DNA from: Takakia lepidozioides
Taxonomy: Eukaryota > Streptophyta > Takakiopsida > Takakiales > Takakiaceae
Reading direction: 5' to 3'
DNA: 64,000 nucleotides
Assembly (NCBI GenBank): GCA_030704615.1
Contig: CM060733.1
Coordinates: 12,028,001-12,092,000 of the forward strand
Notes under the pieces: model-generated
The model's database searches: none
What the model was told of the DNA's origin: nothing
Seen by the model: the letters and a program-made list of their open reading frames with translations, nothing else
Shown: positions 9,461 to 21,721 of the stretch, one piece after another
Layout: each line of letters starts with the position of its first letter
How positions within the stretch are numbered: position 1 is the first letter of the stretch
Translations under genes and position numbers: made by a program

Positions 9461-11940
9461 ATGAGGATGCCTTGTTTTGTAGTTTTCTTGCTTGGTTGCA
9501 TGGTGGCCGGTGTCCATGCAGCTGCAGTTTTCTTATCTACTTGTATGCTACTGGGATTCTATTTTGTAACTACCATGGAAGGGTACTCATTCAGTGAGTT
9601 TGAGCTGGCATGTCTGGCGGATGAAGGTAGAGATATTGGAGTCACAAGTGACCACATCCCCGAGACACTATGCACAGGATCTAATGTGGAGGGGCCTACT
9701 GAGACGGTGGCTGACATTCAGACTATTGAGGAGAGTGCATTGTGGCGGGTGAAGTATGCTGGGTTGCAGGAGAATGCAAGATTTTGGGTTCCTTATCATC
9801 GCAGCAGCAGTGTATGGGCGTTCTTTAGGTTGCTGAAGGAAGATCAAGTTGTTGATGTTGCAGCTGTGCAAGTCATGAGGTGTGTTATCTGTTGTCAACA
9901 GGCTCGGACATCCAGTGAGTCCCAGCGCAGCACTGGCAACACTACCCGCTCCCGCAAGGGCATTGTGCAATATAATCCAGCGCATGGTTCCACCAGTATG
10001 AAGAAACGTCTTCATAATGAGCACCCTGCTGATTTCGAGCGATTCATTGTTGAGTCCACATCTGGTGAAGCTGATGCAGTAAAACAAAAGTCCAAAAAAC
10101 GCAAAGGAGTTCATCCTTCTGCCATAACTGAGTATTTTGGAGGAGAAGGTACTGGTTATCGAAACCAAGACCCCCTCAACTAAAATTCATTGAGGACTTG
10201 GTTCTTTTCATTGCAAATGGCTACGAGTCTTTATGTGTTTTAGAATCCCCTTGGTTGCGGAGATTGGTTATGCACAGGGATCCCAAGATTAGATTTCCCA
10301 CCAGAAAAGCCTTAGTGAAAGAGCACATCCCTCATATGCTAGCTCAAACCATGGAGCTATATATTTTACCTACTCTTGCTACCTATGCCACTGCTAGCGT
10401 GACATTCGACTTGTGGATGTCAAGGGCAGGACTGGATACCTTTGCCCTTATAGTTAATTTTATTGATGATCAATGGCAGCCACAACATGTTACTGTGGGC
10501 TTGTTCGAGGCACCAAACACTGTCGGGTCTGCTTTGGCTGGTCTTGTTAAACCCCTACTTGCTCAACACAAACTCACAGACAAAATACTAGCCTATGTCA
10601 AGGATGAGGGGTCAAACCTTGTTACTCTTGCTTCTGTCAACCGTGGTCACATGTACCCCATTCCAGCTGCAGAAACCTTTAGTTGGGTATTGTTTTGGTC
10701 ATGCTCTCTCAAAAGCTTGTCAGTATGCTACTAATGATACCAAGGTTTGTGCGGGTATGAAAGAAGTGTCATTGAAGAATGCTTAGTCTGCACTCCAGAA
10801 AACCATCACATGGACTAAGAAGTCCGGGAAGGGCCGTCAGGAATGGGATCGAGCTTGCATCGACGCAGGCCTGCCTACCAGAAAGCTCAAGACGCCAGTA
10901 AAAACAAGGCTCGCCAACAAAATTGTGTTATTTCAAGTAACACTGGCTTACGCAAATGTGATTAACATTTGCTATGGCAGGCAAAGTTTGTTGCTATAGG
11001 CTCAGGTGCCTTCTGGCCTAACATGGGCCATAGCTCATGTTGTGACGGAGACCTTGAATCCCCTTATAACTCGGTGTGCTCTAAACCAGACCCGTGGGTA
11101 CTGGTTGTTGTCCGATGCTTTGCATGCAGCTATTATGATCTCCATTAAGTTAGCAGGTGAGGCAAATCGACGTGCAGGGCCTGTCCCAGAATTACGCTAT
11201 GGAGACTCGGATTCAGAACTTGAGATCCTGTATTGCAAAATGACTCAGGAGGCTGTGAATGTCCTGAAGTCTTTTCTTGCATTTGTTGTTTCTTTTCAAG
11301 CTAATAAGGCTCACAACATGGTTGCCCTTATGCTTGATCCATGTTTCAAGGGATTACAGTGTGTGACTGAGTTCATTGGAAGGGACAAAGCCAAAATTGT
11401 TGTTTAGGAGTATGACAATAAGGCTATAATTCCTTTGCTTGTGAAAGCTTGTAAATTTTTGAATCCAGGTGTACCAGCTATGGCAGGCCCAACGCAAGAT
11501 GCATAGGTTGATTCTTTGTTTGATGCTCCAGTCAGCACAGAGGAAGCAAGCGAGGGTTTGTTGCGGTCCGAGTTGTCCCTTTTTCGACGACTTGTTGTGA
11601 AGGAGGAGGAAGCAGCTTCTCATTTGCAATGGTGGAAAGCAAATGCTTCAAGATTCCCCAATGTGTCATTCTGCCGCTGAAAAAATACGTTCAGTCTCAA
11701 TCTGGCTGCCCGGGATGGCTAAGTAATCGCTGTAGATTAGGGGTCAAAAAATTTGGATGCTCTAATTATGATTTACAAGAATTGGCCAAGTGATGCACGT
11801 ATGGGGTGCCCACTGGCTAAGCAATCAGTTTCAGAATATTATTTCTGCAGAAGCTGAGCTGCTAGAGGAGTGTGAAGATGAGCTGGGGAAGGCTGGCTTG
11901 TTTGAAGAAGAAGAGTAGGGTGCTCTAATTTTGCCATTCA
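9461..11940 (+). pseudogene. Decayed hAT-superfamily transposase, copy 1
   Basis: Coding pieces in series resemble a BED-finger hAT transposase. The N-terminal frame (9461-10183) has a CVIC...LHNEH motif fitting a BED finger and the block ITEYFGG. The next piece (10198-10630) has the RNase H-like core blocks FDLWMSRAGLDTF and AYVKDEGSN. Later pieces carry CFGHALSKACQYATND, KTPVKTR, MLDPCFKGL and, near 11620-11660, the C-terminal dimerisation signature HLQWWKANASRFPNVSF. Single-base shifts (about 10160, 10630) and in-frame stops (about 10785, 10998, 11405, 11505) break the frame, so no functional enzyme is made. It aligns end to end with copy 2 immediately downstream and extends further 5'. 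Confidence 0.8.
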
Positions 11941-12264
11941 AAAATTTGCTTAGGCTTGGAGCATTGTCTCATTTATCAGCCTGTAATATGGCTCTTGTAA
12001 GGTGACCTCAAATTACCTAAGGTGAGATCCGGCTCCTTGTTATTATGAATTGCGGCACTCAGCGGCTGAAGTGCTCACCTCAGCGGTATAATTTGGACAG
12101 ATTTTTATTTTTCAGTTTTTTTATTATTTAAAAAAAAACTGTATTGCTACCAATATTGATATATCCCCAGTATAAGATTTGAAATTTGAAATACTGATAT
12201 CATACCATACCAAGCCAAACAAAAACAATATACATACCAGACTGGTACATTAAAAGCTTAATAC

Positions 12265-14480
12265 CTATGGCACGATTTTGGGTGCCCTTCCATCGTGTTA
12301 AATGCAGTGTGGGCATTCTTCAGTCTTCACGACCAAGCAAGTGCGGTTGATATAATTGCAGTTCAAATTATGAGGTGCATCCTTTGCCATAACCCCAGCT
12401 TTTCCCCTGAACCACCTGCAAGTTCTCAGAGCTCCAAGCAACGTCCCACCAAGTGAGCCAGGAAAGGCTTGGTCCAATATAACCCTAGCCATAGATCTAC
12501 CTCTATGAAGAACCACCTGCTAAACAAACATGCGAGTGATTTTACACGATATAAGACAGAGTCTGAAACTGTTGAGGGTGGGGTGGGGGCAGGCAGGAAT
12601 AAATGCAAAAACTTAAAGATTGTGATTGGAACCCTCGGCAATCACTGATTACTTCGGAGGTCAAGAAGGTTACAAAAAGAATGATCTTAAGCAAGTAAGG
12701 TTCATCGAGGACCTTGTCCTCTTCATTGCGAAAGGGTATGAGGCATTGTCAAGTGTGGAATCGCCCTGGTTGCGCCGACTTGTTATGAGCAGACCCTAAG
12801 ATCCATTTTCCCACCTGAAAGCAGCTGGTGAAGGACCACATCCCCAGCCTACTTGCAAAGACAATGGAAACTTATGTCTTACCTGCATTAGCTAGTTGTG
12901 CAATTGCTAGTGTGACTTTCAATTTGTGGATGAGTAGGACAGGATTCGACACCTTTTGTTTGATCGCCAATTTTATAGATGATGCATGGGTGCCTAGACA
13001 TGTTACTGTGGGGCTGTTCGAGGCACCCAACACTGTTGGGGCAGCCCTAGCTGAAATTGTGAAACCTTTGTTGGTAGAATTCCAACTCACAGATAAGATA
13101 ATAGCATACGTGAAAGATGAGGGATCGAATCTGAATACCCTAGCCACAGCTCTCTCTTCTGTGATTTCATGTGCGCCATTGCAGCTTGCAAAGCCCTTTG
13201 CAGGTTGGTGCTTTGGCCACGCGATGAGTAAAGCTTGCCAATACGCGACAAACAATGTGAAATTGTGTGGAGCAGAACAACGTGGACTAAGAAGTCTGGG
13301 AAGGAGGCTTTTGCAAAAGACAATCACGTGGACTAAGAAGTCTGGGAAGGGGAGGCAGGATTGGGCCAAAACCTGCATTGAGGCTGGGCTACCGGCACGC
13401 AAGCTGAAGACTCCCGTCAAAACTCGATTTGCAAGTAAGGTAGTTTTATTTCAAGAAACCCTGGAGTATGCGGATGCCATAAACATATGTTACCGGAGGC
13501 AATCACTTCAGTTACAAAGCTCAAGTGCCCAGTGGGCTTACTTGGGCAATTGCCCGAGCTGTACAACAGAGACTCTCACACCTATGGTACAACATTGTGT
13601 GCTCCACCAAACACATGGGTACTGGTTTTTTTCTGCTGCGTTAAATGCAGCCATTTTTAGCCTTAAGCTACAAGGTGAGTACAACCGTTGAGCAAGTGCA
13701 TAGCCACCTCTTATGTGTGGAGAGTCTGATTCGGAGCTCAAGATTCTTCATGCCCGCATGGCAGCAGAGGCAGTGAATGTGTACTGCAACCTTTCTTGTC
13801 CTGTGCATGTGCATTTCATGGAGATAAAACACACAATATGCTCGCTCTAATGCTTGACCCTAGGTTCAAGAGCTTACAATGCGTAACTGAGTTTGTGGGC
13901 AGGGACAAAGCAAGGATTATTGTATCTGAATATGACAAGAAAGCCATGATACCTTTGCTTGTGAAGGTCGGCCGGTTCTTGAATCCAAGTGATGGCACCG
14001 GCAATGCAACCCAACCACCAGATCTGTGTGCAGATTCACTTTTCGAATCTGCTCTAGTGTCAGCTGAGGAAATCAATGAGGCAATGCTTGCATCTGAGCT
14101 ATCTTTATTCTGTCGCATGCCTATTGTGAATGCAGAGACAGTGAAGCCTCTTACATGGTGAAAAGAGCATGCAGTGAGGTTCCCCAATGTTGCCTTCTTG
14201 GCCTAGCAGATCCTTGGAATTTCGGGATCACAAATTGAGACCAAGCAGAACTTTTCAGTGGCAGGATTACGACGTTCTCGTCTTGGAATTACCAATCTTG
14301 ACTCGTTTGTGATGATCTACAAGAACTGGTCCACAGACGCGAGAGAAGGATGTTCTTTTGCGTCCTCTACTGTTGCAGAATTCTACTCCAGAGAGGCAAG
14401 GATCCTTGATAACCACGAGGACGAGTTGGGGGAGGCTAGTTACTTGCAAGAGGATTTCTCTCTTTTGAATCACAAGTAGC
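12265..14480 (+). pseudogene. Decayed hAT-superfamily transposase, copy 2
   Basis: This is a second, diverged relative of the copy at 9461-11940 in the same orientation. The longest open piece (12828-13691) carries FNLWMSRTGFDTF, AYVKDEGSNL, CFGHAMSKACQYATNN and KTPVKTRFA. Further pieces at 13796-14161 (MLDPRFKSL, CVTEFVGRDKA) and 14258-14479 (SRLGITNLDSFVMIYKNW) reach the end of the dimerisation region. The BED region is present but shifted (12269-12560, CILCHN). A short internal duplication (GTGGACTAAGAAGTCTGGGA at 13280 and 13329) and several stops show decay. The two copies differ enough to be separate insertions rather than a recent duplication. Confidence 0.8.
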
Positions 14481-14563
14481 CTGTGACGTACCAAAAACTA
14501 GAGCAGGTGCTTAGGAAGTTTATTCCCTACTTGGACCACCACCAGATTCTTGATGGTCAGATT

Positions 14564-15090
14564 CTCGCTGGCTTTCCACCCATTCAGGTTGTTTCATTTT
14601 TACATTTTGAGAATCAATTGTAAGGGCTTGCCTAGATGATCATAATTTTGCACTTGTTGCTTGTCACCAATTAATGTCTGGTTTCTTCAATTGTTAGCTC
14701 TGAAAAGTCATGTAGGAATTTTTGTAAAGAGGGGACAAAGCTGGTCAATTGGTGATGATTCAAGTGAGGTTGCAATTTTTGGAGAGGATGCAATCTTCAG
14801 TTAACTATTTTCTGGCGTTTGTGGTCAAATACTCGCTGGCTTTCCACCCATTCAGGTTGTTTCATTTTCACATTTTGAGAATCAATTGTAAGGGCTTGCC
14901 TAAATGAGCAGAATTTTGCACTTGTTGTTTGTCACCAATTACTGTTTGGCTTCTTACAATGGCAGCTCAAGGTCATGTAGGAATTTTTGTAAAGAGGGAA
15001 CAAAGCTGGTAAATTGGTGAACGATTCAAGTGAGGTTGCAATTGCAACTTCCAGTTAACTATTTTCTGGCTTGTGTGTCAAATTCTCAGT
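14564..15090. repeat. 268-bp tandem duplication downstream of hAT copy 2
   Basis: The block starting CTCGCTGGCTTTCCACCC at 14564 recurs at 14832 with scattered substitutions and indels, ending near 15090. It lies just after the hAT relic and is non-coding. Confidence 0.85.
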
Positions 15091-15765
15091 TTTGAAGTGC
15101 TGGATAAAGCTTTATGAAGACGGTATGATGCGGACAGGATGGAATGCTGAAGGTGACAAGGGTGGTGGTGGCAAGGAAAAGGCCTTTTCGAATAATTAGG
15201 GGAGCATTTGAATGCAGTTGTTTTGATGCAATTGACCTCCTTCTCATGATCCGCCTGACGTGCTGACCAACACCGTTTCAATGCTCCCTGGGGCAGTTTG
15301 TTACCATATTTTTTGTTCAGAGTGACTTCAACACCTTTTGAACACATGCATTTTTTGTCGGTCTTTTACTGAAATAAGCTGATAGGTTTGTTGGCATTGG
15401 AATGCAACAGCTTCTAATTTCAAAGGGGCTTGTGCCTTGTTTGGACTCAAGCTGAAAGGTAGGTCGTCATGGGCGTGCCTTTGCTTCTGATGTATATGCC
15501 CAGTTAACCAGTATGTTCTTTCGTTTGCATTCTTGTCTGCTTGTGTCTTTTAGCATTTCCCTTCGTGAGACACTGACAGTTTGGTATGAATATGAGCTCC
15601 AGTGAGCATTTCAGACGTATCAGGCAGTGCAGGCTGGACAAATTGCTCAGACTCCCTGCAGGGGAAGTGGAAATCTGGTCTTGGCTATCATGACTGCACA
15701 GAGAAATAACTGAAAGACAGTTCTGACAATTGTACTGTAAACAAAGGCTCAACATCATAACTACC
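15091..15765. other. Intergenic stretch, nothing recognised
   Basis: No gene-like frame or RNA gene was found. It may include the 3' end of the second hAT element, but no terminal repeat was identified. Confidence 0.3.
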
Positions 15766-17097
15766 AATGATTTTTGGACCCGCAGTGTGGGAGATGTGGA
15801 ATTTTGAGTACTTTCAGTCGTTGGAAATTCGGGAAAAAATAGCAAAATGGGCTTTTTTGGAACAGTGATTGGCCTTCACGTGGGAAATTGGGAATTTCAA
15901 GTATTTTTGGTCACTAGAAATTCACGAGAAGTAGCAAAGTGGATATATCAATATAGGAAGCCTTCATAGGGGAGATTGCAGAAATAGCAAAGTGGGCTTT
16001 GTTGGAAAAATGACATGGAGATCTCCCAAATTATTGGATGCATATGGGATTGCACTTGGACTTGCATGACATTGGACACCGGAGGTCGCACTTGGGCCTC
16101 TACATGGGAGAAGCACTTGGATACATATGAGATTGCACTTGGGCTTAGATTTCAATTCTTCACACATGGGCCTCGACATATGAGATACACTTGGATACAT
16201 AAGGGATTGCATTGGGACTTAGATGACACTGGACACTTGGGCCAACAACACAGGCTACCCTAGAGGTCGTACTTGGATATATTATTCTTCACACATGGGC
16301 CTCGACATAGGAGACGCACTTGGATACATAAGGGATTGTACTTGGACTTAGATGACATTGGATGCTTGGGCCAACTGCACAGACCGCTTAGATTTCAATT
16401 CTTCACACATGGGCCAACGGCACAGGCTACCCTAGTATACCATAGAATGAACGCCACATGTCCCTCGCCATTGTGGCACCCCTATATTAGCTCTAAGAAA
16501 TATATAATTGGACCATATAGCCATAGTTCTCTGTTTTTATTTAAATACGGTATCCATAATAAAGTCACCCAATTTTATTTCTAAAAATATCTAACTCGCA
16601 GCACTTGATTTCTAGTACTACATGTGGAAGTTCCGACCATAGAATTTCTCCACAATGTAAATTTTATATTCAAGGAATATATGTTACCCTATATGTTTTT
16701 GCACGCCGTTTGGAAAAAAAATGAAGTGACTTCCCCGGGCTTATAACATGGGGTTCTTATCACTTACAAGTACTTTGAGTGGAAGTGACCAGTGGCCTAC
16801 TACTCAGTTACTTGTCAAGTGTCAAATGATTTCACTTGTTGAGTGTAAGATGAGTTAGATGGTGCCACGTGTTAGTCTGGGATCAGCTAGAAGCTACTAC
16901 GGCGTTAGGCGTTAAACTTTAGATAAATGAGTGTATTTAAGTTTATGTGTATTAGTGTGTGGAGTTATTTTTTGCAACGCTCCTGTTGTGACCCTTGGGG
17001 AGTCCGATTGGGGGGCTAGTGTCATTTGTGGGGCTAGTACATTGGATCCTTGGGGGCAATGGATGGATAGTATATAGCATACATTGACCACCAAATT

Positions 17098-17262
17098 GTA
17101 GCCCAGTGGTAATGGGTACATACCATCGTGGTTGTGGGTTCAATCCACTGATTGGTGTCACAAAAGTGTCCACCTTCCTGCTGGAAGGTAGTAGCCTTCA
17201 GGGTGAAGAGACACCATAATTTGTACTGCTTTGGGGAGGCGTCATATATAATATGTACGAGG
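17098..17262 (+). mobile_element. tRNA-like SINE, family A
   Basis: The head has an A box (TAGCCCAGTGG) and a B box (GGGTTCAATCC) spaced as in a tRNA, followed by a body with GTGTCACAAAAGTGTCCACC, CTGGAAGGTAGTAGCCTTC and GTGAAGAGACACCATAATTT. Because the same body recurs many times in this window, it is read as a SINE and not a functional tRNA gene. It sits between the inner arms of the surrounding foldback element, so it is probably a nested insertion. Confidence 0.75.
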
Positions 17263-17723
17263 GTAGCCTGTTCCGTTGACCCAAGTGTGCAATGTCATCT
17301 AAGCCCAAGTGCAAGATCTGTTATATATATATCCCAGTGCGTCTCCTATGTCGAGGCCCAAGTGCAACCTGTAGGATAGCCTGAGCCGTTGGCCCATGTG
17401 TGAAGAATTGAATCTAAGACGAAGTGCAATTTCCTATGTATCCCAGTGCGTCTCATATGTCGAGGCCCATCTAAGCCCAAATGCAATCTTCTATGTATCC
17501 AAGTGCATCTCCCATGTAGAGACCCAAGTGTCCAGTGTTATCTAAGCCCAAGTGCAATCTCCTATGTATCCAAGTGCGTCTCCTCTATCGAGGCCCATAT
17601 AAGCCCAGGGCCAATCATTGTTGTAGATGTTTGTTTAGTTACAAGGAATGTGTGGTGCATGAATGAACTAATGTTGAAAAGAACATTGTATACATGAACA
17701 AAATGATTCACAAATGGGAATTT

Positions 17724-18161
17724 GGTGAAAGAGTTAGAAGTTTATAATAATACTTATGTATATACAATCATATGTTGAGAAAACCAATTTATTTTCCATG
17801 AATTTATTGAGAAGTAATATATCCAATCATTATTGATTTAATTTATGTTTTTCCTTCTTCGACCCCGCGCCACGCGCTCCTACAATTGATTTGAAACAAT
17901 TTCATGAGGATCGAAGATAGACAACAAAAGCAGCCTAGATTCGAGAGCAAGGTGAACAATAGGTACAAACCTTTCTCTTTGATTGGAGTTCTTTTAAAAG
18001 CCTTCGAGGATTTCTTGCGAGTGCCTCCGCAGCTGCGGTGATATAATCTGGTAAAAGAGTTAGAAGTCTATATTATTACTTCTGTATAATATACAATCAT
18101 ATATTGGAAAAACCATTTTTTTCCATGAATTTATTGAGTAGTAATATATCCAATAATTATC
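17724..18161. repeat. Direct repeat inside the right arm of the foldback element
   Basis: A block of about 114 bp (17724-17837) containing AAAGAGTTAGAAGT, TATACAATCATAT and CCATGAATTTATTGAG recurs at 18048-18161. The copies are separated by unrelated sequence and differ by small indels. Confidence 0.75.
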
Positions 18162-18429
18162 GAGGCTCCAATCATTGTCCCAGGAAAGCCCACTTTGCTA
18201 TTTTTCACGAATTTCCAACGACCAAAAGTACTTGAAATTCAACATCTCCCACACCACAAGTCCAAAAATCATGAGACCAATCCGGTGCACCCCTCCTCAC
18301 CAAGGGCTTTCCAAGGGTACCAAGCACAAGAGCTGGCCCCGCGGTTTGGAACATCTCAATGCTACAAAACAAAACAAAACAAACAAACAAACTACCTTGC
18401 TTCATATATTGATTGTTATGATATGCATA

Positions 18430-18535
18430 TGATGCCAACCGAAGGTAGTGTAAATAAGAGCCTCTTCCCCATGCGGCTACTGGGGTGAAGAGACACATGT
18501 AATTTACATTTCCTTCAGGAGGCGTCATATATTGT
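18430..18535 (+). mobile_element. SINE family A, 3' fragment
   Basis: Only the distal body is present: GGTGAAGAGACACATGTAAT followed by AGGAGGCGTCATATA, matching the end of the copy at 17098-17262. The tRNA-like head is missing. Confidence 0.5.
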
Positions 18536-19334
18536 TGTTGTTATTATTATTATTATCATAGCATACATGCCGGCTTGTGTTTGGACGAGGCTGCATCAAA
18601 GCATTAGCCTCAAGAAGATGTCATGGTGCTTGAAGAAACACATGATTGGCCAATCAGATAGAGTCCACCAGTGCTATGTAGCCGACAAAACAACAAAACA
18701 ACAAAATTATGGACATGACAACACACATATTTACATTTCATTTGAACTGCTTGAGGCCTTGACCGGACCAGATGATGTTCCTTTGGCCTTATGTGAATTG
18801 CCAAAAATCAAAGTATATCCATGAGGCTCCAATGACCGTATATATTTATTTGTATTTATTTCTACCAAAGAGGGAAGGGGCCTTCAAACATGAAGTGAGG
18901 GGAAAAAAAAAAAAAAAAACCCTACAAAGCACCATTGGGCATTGAATTTTTAATTTCGAGATCAGAAAATACCAATGTCTAAAAATAAGATATATTTAGT
19001 TAATCTTCAATTATCTTAAAGTCAATGAATGTTAAGTACATATTTCTAGTACAACGTTCATCCATCTGGTTGACTTATGATTTCTTCCTCATTATTTTTA
19101 TTAGACACAACACCCATGAGAATGTGGGAGCGAATGAGAATATCAATTTTGCGGCCACTCAATCCAAAAACGTCATTCCTCAAGTCCTCATATTGAAACT
19201 CATCCAGAAATTCCCTACTTTTCTGGCTCTCTCTCTTATGCATAAATACCGGTTGAGTTTTTGCCTTTGTTTTCTAGGGCGATTTTGGGGCATAATTTGG
19301 TTGTTATGGGAAGCCCTCCCAACAGGGATCTGCG
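18536..19334. other. Intergenic stretch, nothing recognised
   Basis: It contains an A tract near 18903-18919 and no gene-like frame or RNA gene. Confidence 0.3.
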
Positions 19335-19588
19335 TATAGGGTGAGCCCCCAAGAGGACACCCTAGATGACAAATCTTACCATGCGTAAAAATCGGTGGCT
19401 CCCCCTGATAGAAAAAACTAGCTAATTTGGGGATCTTCCTAGCGGAAGGTCCAGCCATTCCCCCCGGCCACACTGGCTGGACCTTTTGCTTGGATGATCC
19501 CCAAATTAGCTAATCACGGGGAGCCACCCGATTTTTACGCAGAAGAAGGTTTGTCATTTGGGGTGTCCTCTTGGGGGCTCACCCTATA
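19335..19588. repeat. 254-nt near-perfect hairpin (foldback miniature element)
   Basis: The outermost 28 bases (TATAGGGTGAGCCCCCAAGA...) are perfectly complementary to the last 28, and complementarity continues with small bulges down to GGTCCAGCCA (19448-19457) and TGGCTGGACC (19474-19483), leaving a 16-base loop. No coding capacity. If the TA at each end is the target duplication it would be a Tc1/mariner-type miniature element. A transcript would fold into a long hairpin that could feed small-RNA production. Confidence 0.75.
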
Positions 19589-21039
19589 CCCTCGGGCTAC
19601 AGCCCTCGGGTCTAGGTCTCCCCCTCAAGAACACCCTCTATGTCATACCTTACCCTACACAAAACATGTTAGAGTTTGTAGTTTGGACCAAGAAGAGCCT
19701 CACTTGATAAAGCACAAATTCCCACAAGATTGAGCATATGCGGATTCCACAATGGAAATGAACCATGTGTGTAGTAAAGAACCTTGAGAGACAATGACAA
19801 TATCTTTCAGACCTCATGGTGTTTACACCTCTCGCCTATGGGAATGATAAGCTCTGGCTTACAAAAGGTAACGGTCGATTTGCCCCATGGGTGAACCTTT
19901 CGTTGCCTTTAGCCAAAAATTTGGCATCTCCTCGGTTTGCCATGCTAATTTTTCCCTTGGGTATGACCTCCTAGCCTTCAAATTTGTTGGCTCCTCCCTA
20001 AGGAGAGACCAAGCATTGATTGTTTTCTCCCGATGTACCTTCCCCAATTAACACTTGTCTATTACGATCATACATTCCACAATAAATAGCCATTTTTCAG
20101 TATACTCTAGATTCTCAATTGTTACCCATTCATTCATAACTAGTGATTGTTATAATTTCATCATATTCAGTTCCCTTCAGATTTATCCCTTCAGCTCTAT
20201 TATATTCATTTTCTCTCAGTTTTATCATAATGACTTCCACTATATTCAATTCCTTTCAGTTTTACCACATTGAATTCCATTATACTCAGTTCTCTTCAAA
20301 TTTATCCCTCCAATTTCACATTGAATTTTAATTTTTTGCATTTGTTCCTTGCATTTAATTTATTATTAATATTCTCTATCGAGTGAAAACATAAAATACT
20401 GTGATGTCAAATAAATTTCACATTTATTTGTTAATTGTTATCCTCACTGATTTTGTCAGTGCTGACAGTTTTGATTTAATGTTTTAAAAATTTACCATTT
20501 TTATTTCAATAAAATCAGGACTGCCAGCAGTAGCATTTCAGTTTTGTAACTAGGGTGGAGCCATTACGCAACTAGCCGCTTGTTAAGAAACAATTGTCTG
20601 ACTTCCTAATATACTTCTTGCCTTTTCTGTGGAAAAAAAAACCAGCAGCCCGTAGCTGAGACCAATAGTGTACTTTGTGTCACACCGGTGGTTTGGAGCT
20701 CAGATCCTGTAACCTTGTCATATGTGCTATGGGTTCCTGGCTGTTTGGCCTGGGAATGATGTCCGCAGTACACATCATGGTTTATGTGAAAAGGGTTTCC
20801 TTACTTTAAGAGTAAGAAAAAAATCGTCCTACCTTGTCACATGTTACCGCTGCCCTTTCTAAGAGAATCCCCCCCACCCCCCTCTTATTAATAAGATGTG
20901 AGGGCTTCCATCCCCTCTTTGAAAAAAGAAAAAGGAACTATGGGGCGGTGTCCCCCCTTTTCTCTGCCTCCCGGGCCTGTAATGTGAGGTTATTTTTTCC
21001 TCTTCAATATATTCTGGTCTATGTTAGACCTTTGTTTTT
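19589..21039. other. AT-rich intergenic stretch with a degenerate minisatellite
   Basis: Between about 20155 and 20320 a loose unit of about 40 bp (TATATTCAATTCCTTTCAG and variants) repeats three to four times. Just after the hairpin, CCTCGGGCTACAGCCCTCGG forms a small palindrome. No gene was recognised. Confidence 0.35.
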
Positions 21040-21150
21040 TTTTTCCAAAGAAACACCAGCCGGCATTGAGGGGAAAATAAACCCCTTTTCTGAGCCATGG
21101 AGACATTACAGGGCCATAGGCGCCCCAACCCGAAGGCAGAGAGACAAATG
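21040..21150 (-). mobile_element. SINE family B, truncated copy
   Basis: Read on the minus strand it has the family B body (GACAAATGACAGG complement, CTCTCTGCCTTCGGGTTGGG, CCATGGCTCAG, then GGTGTTTCTTTGGAAAAAA). The tRNA-like head is missing. Confidence 0.6.
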
Positions 21151-21182
21151 ACAGGGGTTTGATTTTTTTTAAATATTTAAAT

Positions 21183-21316
21183 ATAGACGCCTAGTGAAGG
21201 GAGCGTAAATTATGGTGTCTCTTCACCACAAGGGTTACTGCCTTCCAGCTGAAAGGTGGACACTTTTATGACACACCAGACCGTGGTATGTGCCCACTAC
21301 CACTGGGCTACACTAA
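21183..21316 (-). mobile_element. SINE family A copy with internal deletion
   Basis: On the minus strand it starts with the A box TAGCCCAGTGG and then jumps from GGCACATACC to CACGGTCTGG, losing the B-box region. The body (AAAGTGTCCACC, CAGCTGGAAGGCAGTAACCC, GGTGAAGAGACACC) matches the other copies. Confidence 0.7.
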
Positions 21317-21544
21317 TGCTTGTCAAAACAAGAAAAACAAAAAGATGACATGCTTATTTGGAAGACAATAGGAATAATGTAAGAACTTAATGGACGCGTT
21401 CAAGCTGAAGGTACTTTCGCCGGATTGGGGCAGCCTGCGCTCCTCTTGGGGGGGGCCCTGTCAAATCCTCCCCACCCCATCTTACCTCGGTTTCACTATT
21501 ACATACTTAAGAATCCAGGTGGGTTTCAAGCTGTGTGGGTTGTG

Positions 21545-21610
21545 TGACGGTAAGGTGATAGCATTTCAGGCGGCAAGGTTCCGGGTTCGATTCTTGATGG
21601 GAGGCTCTTG
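21545..21610 (+). mobile_element. Possible tRNA-derived fragment
   Basis: GGTTCGATTC preceded by GGTAAGGTGATAGC looks like a B box with a weak A box, but no cloverleaf stems can be drawn. It is probably another SINE head rather than a tRNA gene. Confidence 0.3.
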
Positions 21611-21721
21611 TAGTGTAATCCTGAGTAACCCCGGTCTCCCATGTAACTCTATGTAACTAACCCCTATCTCTCATGTAACTTTGGGTAGTCCATTTTATAC
21701 TTAGCCAAATTTCGAGACCAA

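Larger units (their letters stand above)
15766..18274. mobile_element. 2.5-kb foldback element with large inverted arms
   Basis: The outer arms (15766-15875 and 18169-18274) are inverted copies: both contain GATTTTTGGAC, GTGGGAGATG, TCGTTGGAAATTCG and ATAGCAAA.TGGGCTTT when read inward. Inner arms (about 16040-16440 and 17275-17625) are built from short repeats around TTGGATACATA, GGGCCTCGACAT and GCACTTGGGCTTAGAT, again in opposite orientation. The middle holds a SINE (17098-17262). No transposase is encoded. Long arms made of internal repeats resemble foldback or Mutator-like non-autonomous elements; the class is not settled because no target duplication was found. Confidence 0.6.

Noticed and set aside
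16015-16584. Repeated Met/His/Trp-rich open frames
   Set aside because: They arise from the short repeats in the left arm of the foldback element.
17098-17170. Possible functional tRNA gene (A and B boxes present)
   Set aside because: Acceptor and anticodon stems do not pair, and the same sequence with its body recurs several times, so it is a SINE head.
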